From Qipengyuania citrea (GTDB taxonomy: Bacteria > Pseudomonadota > Alphaproteobacteria > Sphingomonadales > Sphingomonadaceae): DNA of 64,000 nucleotides. Location of the stretch: assembly GCF_024171405.1 (NCBI RefSeq), contig NZ_JALJZT010000002.1:310001-374000 (forward strand). The letters run 5' to 3'. The notes under the pieces were generated by a model. The model saw nothing but the letters and a program-made list of their open reading frames with translations. It was not told the DNA's origin and searched no databases. A program made the position numbers and the translations under genes. Below are positions 44,613-54,313 of this stretch, piece after piece (position 1 is the first letter of the stretch; each line of letters starts with the position of its first letter).

Positions 44613-45133
44613 CACTCGGGCGCGGCGGCCTGCTCGCGCAGGATGGCGCGGCGATCGGCCAGCACCTCGACCAGCGCGCGCGAGCTGGCATCGACCAGTT
44701 CGTAGCTGCGCGCCGTGGTGATCCAGGTGGGCCGCCCCTTGAAGCCCCACACCGTATCGTAGCCCAGCACCAGCAGCGAGAAGGCGATCACCACGATGAC
44801 CATGCCCTTGAGCGCTCCGAAACCGAAGCCGAGGACGCGGTCGACCGGGCCCAGCACCGAGCCGCGCGAAGCAGTCCCGACATTGTTGGCGATGACTTTC
44901 ATCGCGGCATAGGGGATCAGCAGCAGCAGGGTGAACGACAGCAGCGAGGTGGTGATATGCGAACCGATGTACTCCTGCAGCGCAGTCGTCAGCGGCGTAT
45001 GCAGGAACCGGATCGCAAAAGCGGCCAGCACCCACGCGGCGAGCGAAAGCACTTCCTGCATGAATCCACGCAGGAAACCGCCCACGGCGGCGATGCCGAC
45101 GATCAGCAGGACAATGTAATCGAAACCCGTCAT
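44612..45133 (-). CDS. cvpA: CvpA family inner-membrane protein
   Basis: A 173-residue membrane protein starting MTGFDYIVLLIVGIAAVGGF, with four predicted helices and the family-typical GFLRGFMQEVLSLAAWVLA segment. CvpA was named for colicin V export; in other bacteria it affects envelope integrity, and the biochemical role is unknown. radA lies 21 bases upstream and the NifU-like gene is coupled downstream. Confidence 0.9.
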   Translation of the reverse strand: MTGFDYIVLLIVGIAAVGGFLRGFMQEVLSLAAWVLAAFAIRFLHTPLTTALQEYIGSHITTSLLSFTLLLLIPYAAMKVIANNVGTASRGSVLGPVDRVLGFGFGALKGMVIVVIAFSLLVLGYDTVWGFKGRPTWITTARSYELVDASSRALVEVLADRRAILREQAAAPE

Positions 45134-45154
45134 TTCTCTACCATGGACCGGGAC

Positions 45155-46522
45155 TTATGAATTCCCGATTATCCGGTCAACGAGATTGGCCAATTGTCCC
45201 AAGCCGTCATAGGTCAGCGCCTCCGACCCGCCCTTCACATCCGCCGGTCCGAAACCGCGGTCGAAGCCGAGCTTGGCGGCTTCGCGCAGGCGCAGTCCGC
45301 CATGCGCGACCGGGCGGATTTCCCCGGCGAGCGAGACTTCACCCAGCCACACGCTGCGCGGCGGCAGCGGTTTGTCGGCCATCGCGCTGACCAGCGCCGC
45401 GGCCACCGCGAGATCGGCCGCGGGATCGGACAGGCGATAGCCGCCCGCGACATTGAGATAGACCTCGGCCGAAGAGAAATTGAGCCCGCAGCGCGATTCG
45501 AGCACGGCGAGCAGCATGGCGAGCCGCCCGCTGTCCCACCCTACCACCGCACGGCGCGGGGTGGCGCCCGATTGCAACCGCACGATCAGCGCCTGGATCT
45601 CGACCAGCACCGGGCGCGTGCCCTCGATCGCGGGGAAGACCGCGCTGCCTGCCATCGGCTCGTCGCGGCCCGAGAGGAACAGCATGGAGGGGTTGTCGAC
45701 TTCCTCCAACCCCTCCCCCGCCATGGCGAAGACGCCGATCTCGTCGACTGCGCCGAAGCGGTTCTTGAGCGCGCGTAGGATGCGGTACTGGTGGCTGCGC
45801 TCGCCCTCGAAGCTCATCACCACATCGACCATGTGTTCGAGCACGCGCGGCCCGGCGATGCTGCCATCCTTGGTGACGTGCCCCACCAGTACCAGCGCAA
45901 CGCCGTTTTCCTTGGCGTAGCGGATCAGTTCGAAGGCGCAGCCGCGCACCTGGCTGACCGTCCCGGGCGCGCCTTCGATCGTGTCCGAATGCATCGTCTG
46001 GATCGAATCGATCACCAGCAGCTTGGGCGCGTCCATCGAACCCAGCGTGGTCAGGATATCGCGCACCCCGGTCGCGGCGGCGAGCTTGATCGGCGCGTCC
46101 GACAGCCCGAGCCGCGCGGCGCGCATGCGGATTTGCCCGGCAGCTTCCTCGCCGCTGACATAGACGACGCCATGCCCGCCGCGGGCGATCTTGGCCGCGG
46201 CTTGAAGCAGTAATGTCGATTTGCCGATGCCCGGATCGCCGCCGAGCAGGATCGCCGATCCCGGGACCAGCCCGCCGCCCAGCGCGCGATCGAATTCGGC
46301 AAGGCCGGTGGGCTGGCGCGTCGGCAGGGCGCCGGGCTTGTCGAGCTCGACGAACTCGACCGCGCGCCCCCCGCTCGACAGATCGTGTTTCATCGAGAAC
46401 ACCGTCGCCGGGGCATCCTCCGCCAGCGTGTTCCATTCGGCGCAATCGGGGCATTGCCCCTGCCAGCGATTGGATACGCCGCCACAGGCCTGACAGACAT
46501 AGCGTTTCTTGGGTTTCGCCAT
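45155..46522 (-). CDS. radA: DNA repair protein RadA
   Basis: RecA-like ATPase that processes recombination intermediates by branch migration. The 455-residue protein has an N-terminal C4 zinc finger (YVCQACGGVSNRWQGQCPDC), Walker A GGDPGIGKST, the RadA-specific KNRFG in ALKNRFGAVDE, and a C-terminal Lon-protease-like domain (about 290-455). ATG 46522. It is divergent from the patatin-like gene over 72 bases; radA-cvpA order is common in alphaproteobacteria. Confidence 0.95.
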   Translation of the reverse strand: MAKPKKRYVCQACGGVSNRWQGQCPDCAEWNTLAEDAPATVFSMKHDLSSGGRAVEFVELDKPGALPTRQPTGLAEFDRALGGGLVPGSAILLGGDPGIGKSTLLLQAAAKIARGGHGVVYVSGEEAAGQIRMRAARLGLSDAPIKLAAATGVRDILTTLGSMDAPKLLVIDSIQTMHSDTIEGAPGTVSQVRGCAFELIRYAKENGVALVLVGHVTKDGSIAGPRVLEHMVDVVMSFEGERSHQYRILRALKNRFGAVDEIGVFAMAGEGLEEVDNPSMLFLSGRDEPMAGSAVFPAIEGTRPVLVEIQALIVRLQSGATPRRAVVGWDSGRLAMLLAVLESRCGLNFSSAEVYLNVAGGYRLSDPAADLAVAAALVSAMADKPLPPRSVWLGEVSLAGEIRPVAHGGLRLREAAKLGFDRGFGPADVKGGSEALTYDGLGQLANLVDRIIGNS

Positions 46523-46594
46523 GCGCGCTTGCTAACTGGAACATTTCGCGAACGCAATTGCCTTTGTCGGTTTATCCCGTCATGAGGTCCGGCA

Positions 46595-48907
46595 ATGCGT
46601 CAAAAGGAATTGCGGATAGCGCTGGTCTGCTACGGCGGAGTGAGCTTGGCCATCTATATGCATGGCGTGACGCGCGAGCTGTGGCAGCTGGCCCGCGCCA
46701 GTCGCGATTTCCATGCGCAGGGGCCCGCGCGCGGCGGAGTGGAAGCGGTCTATCGCGGTCTGCTCGAACGGATCGCCGACGAACACGACCTGCGCTTGCG
46801 CGTGCTCCCCGATATCATGAGCGGGGCGAGCGCGGGCGGGATCAATGCCGTGTTCCTCGCGCAGGCGGTCCATTCGGGCCAGTCGCTCGAACCGCTGACC
46901 GACCTGTGGCTCGAACTGGCCGATGTCGACGAACTGGTCGACCCCGCGGCCCGCCTCAAATGGCGGTTTTCGAAGATGTGGGCGCAGCCCTTCGCCACCT
47001 GGCTGCTCAGCCGGCCCGGCAGCAATCTGGCCGATGCGGTGGCCCCCGAAACGCAGGCCGAGGTCGAGCGCAAGGTGTCGCACCTGATTCGCGGCCGGTG
47101 GTTCGAACCGCCGTTCTCGGGCCTCGGCTTCTCGCGCATGCTCGAACGGGCCTTCTCGGCCATGGCCGCGAGCCCGGTGGAAGAGCCGCTGCTGCCGCCC
47201 GGCCATCCGCTCGACCTCTATGTCACCGCGACCGATTTTCACGGCTATCTCGAATTGCTGCGACTGCACAGCCCGCCGGTGGTCGAGGACACCGAACACC
47301 GCATGCCAATTTCCTTCCGGACGCGCACGCCGATGACAGGCGGCATCGATATCGCCAATCCGCTCGAGCTGGTGTTCGCTGCCCGCGCGACAGCCAGTTT
47401 CCCGGGGGCCTTCCCGCCGCTGCGGATCGAGGAAATCGACCAATTGTCCGACCTCACCGAACGCAGGTGGCCGGAGAGGGAGGCGTTTCTCGAACGGATC
47501 ATGCCGGTGCATGTCGCGCGGGAAACAATTGATAATGTGTCGCTTATCGACGGGTCGGTGCTGGTCAACAAGCCATTCGCCGGGGCCATCGCCGCCTTGC
47601 ATGAACGCCCCGCGCAGCGCGAGGTCGACCGCCGGTTCCTCTATGTCGATCCGCGCCCCGACCGCTATGGCGATGATGGCGGCAAGCGCGAGCCGGTGGG
47701 CTTCTTCTCGGCCATTTTCGGGTCGCTTTCGACGCTCCCGCGCGAACAGCCGATCCGCGACAATCTGGAACAGCTCGAAGAGCAAAGCCGCGAGGCCGAG
47801 CGGCTCAGCCGCATGGTCGCCGCGCTGCGCCCCGAAGTCGATGCCGCGGTCGATCGCCTCTTCGGGCGAACGCTGTTTCTCGACCGGCCCACCCCTGCAA
47901 GGCTGAAAGCGTGGCGGCAGAAGGCGCAGCAGGCCGCCGCCGAGCGTGCGGGTTATGCCTTTCACGCCTATGCGCAAGCGAAGTTCACCGGTATCGTCGT
48001 CCGCCTCGCGCGGTTGGCATTGGCCGCTGCGCCCAAGCTGGGCTTCGACGATCCCGCCCCGATCGAGGCGGTGCTGCGCGAGGAGTTGATCCGGCGCGGC
48101 CTGAACACGCTGGCTGCGCCCTCGGGCGGTGCATCGCCCGAAGCGATCGCCTTCTTCCGCGAACACGACATCGGTTTCCGCATTCGCCGGTTGCGTCTGC
48201 TCGCGCGGCGGCTCGCGCGCGACTGGGAGGCCGATCCCGACATTTCCGACGAGGCGCTCGAACAGGGCCGCGATACGGTTTACCAGATACTCGCGCTCTA
48301 TTTCGAACGCGAGGGCGTTGCCGCGCTGGGCGCGGATTTCGTGCCGCTGGCGGAGGGGGTGATGCGCGACCCGGGATCGCTGCTCGACATGATCGAGGCG
48401 AAGCGTCTGCTACCCGGGCTCGACGACCGCGCCGAGGAAATGCTCGCTGCCGCGCTCGAGCAGATGCCCAAGAACCTGCGCCGCCGCATGCTGCTGAGCT
48501 ATCTGGGCTTTCCATTCTACGATGTCGCCACGCTGCCGCTGCTGCGCAATGAAGGACTGACCGAATTCGACCCGGTCAAGGTCGACCGCATCAGCCCCGA
48601 CGATGCGCGCAGCATCCGCGAAGGCGGTACGCCGGCCACGCTGCGCGGGGTCGAGTTCTATAATTTCGGCGCCTTCTTCAGCCGGGCTTACCGCGAGAAC
48701 GATTATCTGTGGGGCCGGCTGCACGGGGCGGAGCGGATGATCGACCTGGTCTGTTCGACGCTGGAAAAGCCCTTTGCCGCCGAAACCTGCCGCCACTTCA
48801 AGCGCGCGGCCTTCCACGCGATCCTCGACGAAGAACAGATGGCGCAGCGATGTACGCAGCGCCTGATCGACGAGATCCGCGCCGAGCTTGTCGAACGAAT
48901 GCCCTAG
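46595..48907 (+). CDS. Large patatin-like phospholipase-related protein
   Basis: A 770-residue protein with a patatin-like domain in roughly the first 330 residues: the nucleophile elbow MSGASAGGIN (GxSxG) and the catalytic Asp motif LIDGSVLVNKPF. The remaining about 440 residues are helical and charged, without a recognised domain; this layout matches long patatin-related proteins (DUF3376 type). Predicted function is lipid acyl hydrolysis; no signal peptide is seen (MRQKELRIALVCYGGVSLA). The stop overlaps the convergent DUF6445-like stop in CTAG. Confidence 0.87.
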   Translation: MRQKELRIALVCYGGVSLAIYMHGVTRELWQLARASRDFHAQGPARGGVEAVYRGLLERIADEHDLRLRVLPDIMSGASAGGINAVFLAQAVHSGQSLEPLTDLWLELADVDELVDPAARLKWRFSKMWAQPFATWLLSRPGSNLADAVAPETQAEVERKVSHLIRGRWFEPPFSGLGFSRMLERAFSAMAASPVEEPLLPPGHPLDLYVTATDFHGYLELLRLHSPPVVEDTEHRMPISFRTRTPMTGGIDIANPLELVFAARATASFPGAFPPLRIEEIDQLSDLTERRWPEREAFLERIMPVHVARETIDNVSLIDGSVLVNKPFAGAIAALHERPAQREVDRRFLYVDPRPDRYGDDGGKREPVGFFSAIFGSLSTLPREQPIRDNLEQLEEQSREAERLSRMVAALRPEVDAAVDRLFGRTLFLDRPTPARLKAWRQKAQQAAAERAGYAFHAYAQAKFTGIVVRLARLALAAAPKLGFDDPAPIEAVLREELIRRGLNTLAAPSGGASPEAIAFFREHDIGFRIRRLRLLARRLARDWEADPDISDEALEQGRDTVYQILALYFEREGVAALGADFVPLAEGVMRDPGSLLDMIEAKRLLPGLDDRAEEMLAAALEQMPKNLRRRMLLSYLGFPFYDVATLPLLRNEGLTEFDPVKVDRISPDDARSIREGGTPATLRGVEFYNFGAFFSRAYRENDYLWGRLHGAERMIDLVCSTLEKPFAAETCRHFKRAAFHAILDEEQMAQRCTQRLIDEIRAELVERMP

Positions 48908-49527
48908 CCCGCGGCGCGGCCGAAGAAGAGCAGCATCACCAGCCGCGCGCTTTCGGCGTCGGTACCGAAGCCCGGGGCGGCATTGTGGAACTGCCAGGGT
49001 GAAAACAGCACGAGCCGGTTGAAGCGCATCGGGACGCGCATCACGCGCTCCCATTTGCCCGGCTGCGTGGTGTCCTTGTTGACCACATCGCCCACCAGCG
49101 TGTCGAGATCGGCATAACCCGACGCCGCGAGCTCGGCGCCATTGGCGGGCACGCGTTCGAGGCCGGTACGCTTGTGGCGGAAGAAATCGGTCCCGCCGGC
49201 CCCCGGTCTGGCGCAATCTTCTGGGCGCGAGAGGTAGAGGATGCCCGAGTAGAAAGCGGGGTCGATATGCACCCCGCTGCGGCCCTTGTCCGCTTTGAGC
49301 GTCATCCGGCAATGGCCATGCTCGGTCTTGTCCGCCCCCTTGAGCGCGAGCCCGAGATGCCGCGAGACCGAAGCGTTAATCCCGTCCATCGGCAACGCGC
49401 TGGTAGAATCGCGGCCCGGATAATTTCCGCCCGTCCCCGGCGGCGCATAGTCGAGCGCGAGCGCAGCCCGCCGCGCGGCCCAGGGGTCGGACAGGAAATC
49501 GTCGATGATCGTCAGCGAAGGCAGCAT
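48904..49527 (-). CDS. DUF6445-like protein, probable Fe(II)/2-oxoglutarate-type oxygenase fold
   Basis: A 207-residue protein that I assign tentatively to the DUF6445 group. It starts MLPSLTIIDDFLSDPWAARR. A possible iron triad is His-x-Asp in SGVHIDPAFYSG and the later His in SPWQFHNAAPGFG, with Arg about 13 residues further (SARLVMLLFF), as in double-stranded beta-helix dioxygenases. The substrate is unknown. It is convergent with the patatin-like gene and followed at 49527 by a 37-base gap to dnaJ. Confidence 0.7.
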   Translation of the reverse strand: MLPSLTIIDDFLSDPWAARRAALALDYAPPGTGGNYPGRDSTSALPMDGINASVSRHLGLALKGADKTEHGHCRMTLKADKGRSGVHIDPAFYSGILYLSRPEDCARPGAGGTDFFRHKRTGLERVPANGAELAASGYADLDTLVGDVVNKDTTQPGKWERVMRVPMRFNRLVLFSPWQFHNAAPGFGTDAESARLVMLLFFGRAAG

Positions 49528-49564
49528 GGGCCGCGCTTATCGCCAGCGCAGCCCTGCTTGGCAA

Positions 49565-50686
49565 TCACCCGCCGATCACATCCTTGAGCTTGTTGAAGAA
49601 GCCGCGGCTTTCAGGGCATTCGTCGCCGGTTTCCAGCTCGCGGAACTGTTCGAGCAGCGCGCGCTGTTCCTTGCTCAGCTTGGTCGGGGTCTCGACCGCG
49701 ATTTCGACCACCAGGTCACCGCGTCCGCGGCCCTGCAGCACGGGCATGCCCGCGCCCCGATGGCGCAATTGCTTGCCCGACTGGATCCCCGCCGGAATTT
49801 CGATCGTCACATCCTCGCCATCGAGGTTGGGAATATCGATCGATCCGCCCAGCGCAGCCGCAGTGAAGCTGATCGGGACGCGCGTGGCGAGCGTGGTGCC
49901 TTCGCGCTGGAAGATCGCATGCGGTTTCACATGGAGGAAAATATAGAGATCGCCCGGAGGCGCGCCGCGTGGTCCGGCCTCGCCCTTGCCCGACAGGCGG
50001 ATGCGCGTGCCGGTATCGACGCCGGGCGGGATTTCGACTTCGAGCGACTGCGCCTTGTCCACACGTCCCTCGCCGCGGCAATCGCGGCATGGCGAGCTGA
50101 TGACTTCGCCGCTGCCGTGGCAATTGGGGCACGGACGTTCGACGACGAAGAAGCCCTGCTTGGCGCGGACCTGGCCCTGGCCGTGGCACAGGTTGCAGGT
50201 GCGTGCGCGCGTTCCGGGCGTTGCGCCCGAGCCGTGGCAGGTTTCGCAATTCTGCGAGACTTCGATCTCGATTTCGGTCGATTTGCCGTGGAAGGCTTCC
50301 TCGAGTTCGATCTGCAGATCGTAACGCAGATCGGCACCGCGGCGCGGACGGGCACGCCCACCGCCGCCAAATGCGCTGCCGAAGATGGTCTCGAAAATAT
50401 CCCCGATATCGCCGAAATCGGCGCCGGGATGGCCGCCGCCACCGGGGCCGCCCTGCTGGAAAGCGGCATGCCCGAAGCGGTCGTAGGCGGCGCGCTTCTG
50501 CGGGTCCTTGAGCACTTCATAGGCGGCGCTGAGCGCCTTGAACTTGCCTTCGCTCTCGGTGCAGCCGGGGTTGCGGTCGGGATGGTGCTTCATGGCGAGC
50601 TTGCGATAGGCCGACTTGATCGTCGCCCCGTCGGCATCGCGGCTCACTCCGAGCAATTCGTATAGTTCGGTTTCGGTAGTCGACAT
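49565..50686 (-). CDS. dnaJ: Chaperone DnaJ
   Basis: Hsp40 co-chaperone stimulating DnaK ATPase. The 373-residue type I DnaJ has a J domain with HPD ([13 protein letters not shown]), a G/F-rich linker ([15 protein letters not shown]), four CxxCxGxG zinc repeats ([32 protein letters not shown]) and C-terminal substrate-binding domains. The start is ATG 50686; upstream in-frame codons reach into the hairpin region. It is downstream of dnaK, separated by a strong stem-loop. Confidence 0.97.
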   Translation of the reverse strand: MSTTETELYELLGVSRDADGATIKSAYRKLAMKHHPDRNPGCTESEGKFKALSAAYEVLKDPQKRAAYDRFGHAAFQQGGPGGGGHPGADFGDIGDIFETIFGSAFGGGGRARPRRGADLRYDLQIELEEAFHGKSTEIEIEVSQNCETCHGSGATPGTRARTCNLCHGQGQVRAKQGFFVVERPCPNCHGSGEVISSPCRDCRGEGRVDKAQSLEVEIPPGVDTGTRIRLSGKGEAGPRGAPPGDLYIFLHVKPHAIFQREGTTLATRVPISFTAAALGGSIDIPNLDGEDVTIEIPAGIQSGKQLRHRGAGMPVLQGRGRGDLVVEIAVETPTKLSKEQRALLEQFRELETGDECPESRGFFNKLKDVIGG

Positions 50687-50701
50687 GGCTTCCCAATGAC
50701 T

Positions 50702-50737
50702 AATCGCCACCGGTGCGCTGGGGCACCGGTGGCGATT
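50702..50737. promoter_or_regulatory. 15-bp perfect stem-loop between dnaK and dnaJ
   Basis: AATCGCCACCGGTGC (50702-50716), a six-base loop (50717-50722) and its exact complement (50723-50737). In the dnaK-to-dnaJ direction no T run follows, so it looks less like a full terminator than an mRNA-stabilising or attenuating hairpin that lowers dnaJ relative to dnaK. A T run exists only on the opposite side. Confidence 0.75.
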
Positions 50738-50754
50738 GGTTTTTCATCGTCCGA

Positions 50755-52683
<1,929 letters not shown>

Positions 52684-52784
52684 GGTTTCCCCATCTGTTT
52701 CAAGTCGTTGGACACCGCACTTTGGGTTCCCCAAAGCTGGCGGAACCGGTTGGCGGCTCTATCCGGTGGTGTGTTACCCGCGTG

Positions 52785-52812
52785 ATATAGGTGCGGTTTT
52801 CCTTGGCACAAG
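52785..52812 (-). promoter_or_regulatory. RpoH (sigma-32) type promoter of dnaK
   Basis: Reading leftward: CTTG (52812-52809), 17-base spacer, CCTATAT (52791-52785). This fits the alphaproteobacterial heat-shock consensus CTTG-N17/18-CYTATNT. It lies about 100 bases before the dnaK ATG. No CIRCE inverted repeat is seen nearby. Confidence 0.7.
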
Positions 52813-52860
52813 GGAGAGCGCGCGCTAGTTTTTGTGCAGGACGAAGAGGGGATGAAATCC

Positions 52861-53340
52861 ATGAAATTCACGTATTTCGCACCAGCAGCGCTGGCTTTCG
52901 CTACGGTTACACTGGCCGCTTGTTCGGGCGGCACCGAGGAAGCGGCGGCACCCGCGGTCGACGAGGTGGCACTGGAACTGAGCGACGCGCGGCTGATGCT
53001 GCCGGCGGTGTCGGGCAATCCGGGCGCGATCTATTTCACCGTCGCCAATACCGGCGAGCGCAATTACGCGATCCGCCGCGCCGATGTCGCAGGCGCCGGC
53101 CGTGCAGAACTCCACGCATCGATGCAGATGGATGGCGAAATGACCATGGACAGCGTGGGCCAGGTATTGGTCAATGCGGGCGATGAAGAGACTTTCGAAC
53201 CCGGCGGCTACCACGTCATGGTTTTCGATCTCGACCCGGCAATCGCGGCGGGCGACACGGCCGAGATGACGCTGACCGTGGTGGGCGGCAAGCTGAAGAG
53301 CTTCCCGGTCGAAGTCCGCGCCGCGGGTGACGAACGCTGA
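52861..53340 (+). CDS. PCu(A)C periplasmic copper chaperone, predicted lipoprotein
   Basis: A 159-residue copper chaperone that delivers Cu(I) to cytochrome oxidase CuA sites. It starts MKFTYFAPAALAFATVTLAA with lipobox LAAC. The H(M)x10Mx21HxM copper motif is represented by ELHASMQMDGEMTMD and, later, GGYHVMVFD. Starts at 52834 or 52852 are also in frame; 52861 is preferred because GAGGGG lies about ten bases upstream. It is divergent from dnaK. No Sco/SenC gene is adjacent. Confidence 0.9.
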   Translation: MKFTYFAPAALAFATVTLAACSGGTEEAAAPAVDEVALELSDARLMLPAVSGNPGAIYFTVANTGERNYAIRRADVAGAGRAELHASMQMDGEMTMDSVGQVLVNAGDEETFEPGGYHVMVFDLDPAIAAGDTAEMTLTVVGGKLKSFPVEVRAAGDER

Positions 53341-53420
53341 GCAATGGGGGCGACACGCTGGGGGTTGCTGCCCATGACGAAGCGGTCGCGCCAACCTGCC
53401 CCGTAGGAGGGGAACGTCCG

Positions 53421-53876
53421 CTGACAGCGGGCGAGATTGCGCTCGCCCGATCGGTTTTCGGGCACGCGATCGATTATGCCAGGGTGACGATCCGGCGGCG
53501 GAAGTGGTTTCCGTTCCAGCCCCGCCGGATCACCATGGCCCCGCGCGGCCATCTCCATTTCCACCCTCGCGGCGATGCCTATTGCGATGATTTCTCGACC
53601 ACGCATGTGCTGCGCCAGGGGTTGCTGATCCACGAGCTGGTGCATGTCTGGCAGGTCCAGACCAGGGGCGACTGGTACCTGCTCACCCGGCGGATGCCCT
53701 GGGCGCGCTATGATTATGCGCTCAAGCCGGGCTGGCCGCTCGAACGCTACGGGATCGAACAGCAGGCCGAGATCGTGAAACACGCCTTCTGGCTACGCAA
53801 CGGCGTGAAAGTCGCGGGCATCGCCGATCCCGCAGCATACGACCTGCTGGTCCGCTTCCCGGGGGCCGAGCGCTAG
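53421..53876 (+). CDS. Vgr-related-type protein with non-standard or disrupted start
   Basis: A family I recognise only loosely, annotated as Vgr-related in sphingomonads. Downstream of GTG 53484 it reads MTIRRRKWFPFQPRRITMAP, LIHELVHVWQVQTRG (an HExxH-like HELVH) and GIEQQAEIVKHAFW, suggesting a small zinc-binding, peptidase-like fold. But conserved-looking sequence LTAGEIALARSVFGHAIDYA precedes it in frame, without ATG, GTG or TTG. AGGAGG (53405-53410) lies ten bases before CTG 53421, the start used here (151 residues). GTG 53484 is the fallback start (130 residues). Confidence 0.6.
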   Translation: MTAGEIALARSVFGHAIDYARVTIRRRKWFPFQPRRITMAPRGHLHFHPRGDAYCDDFSTTHVLRQGLLIHELVHVWQVQTRGDWYLLTRRMPWARYDYALKPGWPLERYGIEQQAEIVKHAFWLRNGVKVAGIADPAAYDLLVRFPGAER

Positions 53877-53899
53877 GCCCCGCGGGCAGCCGATGCGAA

Positions 53900-53926
53900 A
53901 AGGGCCGCCCATGCGGGACGGCCCTT
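53900..53926. terminator. Bidirectional terminator between convergent genes
   Basis: AAGGGCCG (53900-53907) pairs with CGGCCCTT (53919-53926); the inner CCC and GGG can extend the stem. On the leftward strand a TTTT run follows the stem; on the rightward strand TTGTTCGTTC follows. It separates the Vgr-related and glycine-zipper genes. Confidence 0.8.
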
Positions 53927-53960
53927 GTTCGTTCGGTCGGATGTTCATCCGGCCAGGCGA

Positions 53961-54254
53961 TCAGCGCCAGTAGCGAGCGTAGCGATCGTCATCGCGGCAG
54001 TCGTCGTCGACATAGCGGCCATCGCCGTAATAGCCGTCGCAATCGTCGTCCTTGTCGCTGACATAGCCGATCACTCCGCCGATCGCGGCACCGGCTAGCG
54101 CGTAGGTTTCGAGGTCTTCACCCAGCAATGCGCTCAGCCCGGCACCGGCAGCCGCACCGGCAGCTGCGCCCTCGACCGCGTAATTCTGCGCGCAGGCGCC
54201 CAGACCGAGGCTCGAGGCGAGTAGCGCGGGTGCGAGTAACAACTTGGTGTTCAT
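53961..54254 (-). CDS. Glycine-zipper outer-membrane lipoprotein-like protein
   Basis: A 97-residue predicted lipoprotein: MNTKLLLAPALLASSLGLGA, then Cys (lipobox LGAC). A glycine-zipper core follows (GAAAGAAAGAGLSALLG; ALAGAAIGGVIGYVSD), then an Asp/Tyr-rich tail (DDDCDGYYGDGRYVDDDC) that could bind metal ions. It resembles small SmpA/YMGG-type lipoproteins; function unknown. GGAGA precedes the ATG. It ends at the shared terminator and lies downstream of the DUF885 gene. Confidence 0.8.
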   Translation of the reverse strand: MNTKLLLAPALLASSLGLGACAQNYAVEGAAAGAAAGAGLSALLGEDLETYALAGAAIGGVIGYVSDKDDDCDGYYGDGRYVDDDCRDDDRYARYWR

Positions 54255-54313
54255 GGTATCTCTCCGTTTGCGTCCCTGTCGGATCACATACGGACGAGCG
54301 GCCTCGCCGTTCC

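Noticed and set aside
50738-50744. T run next to the dnaK-dnaJ hairpin read as an intrinsic terminator
   Set aside because: The T run is on the side that would end rightward transcription, but no rightward gene precedes it; in the dnaK-dnaJ direction no T run follows.
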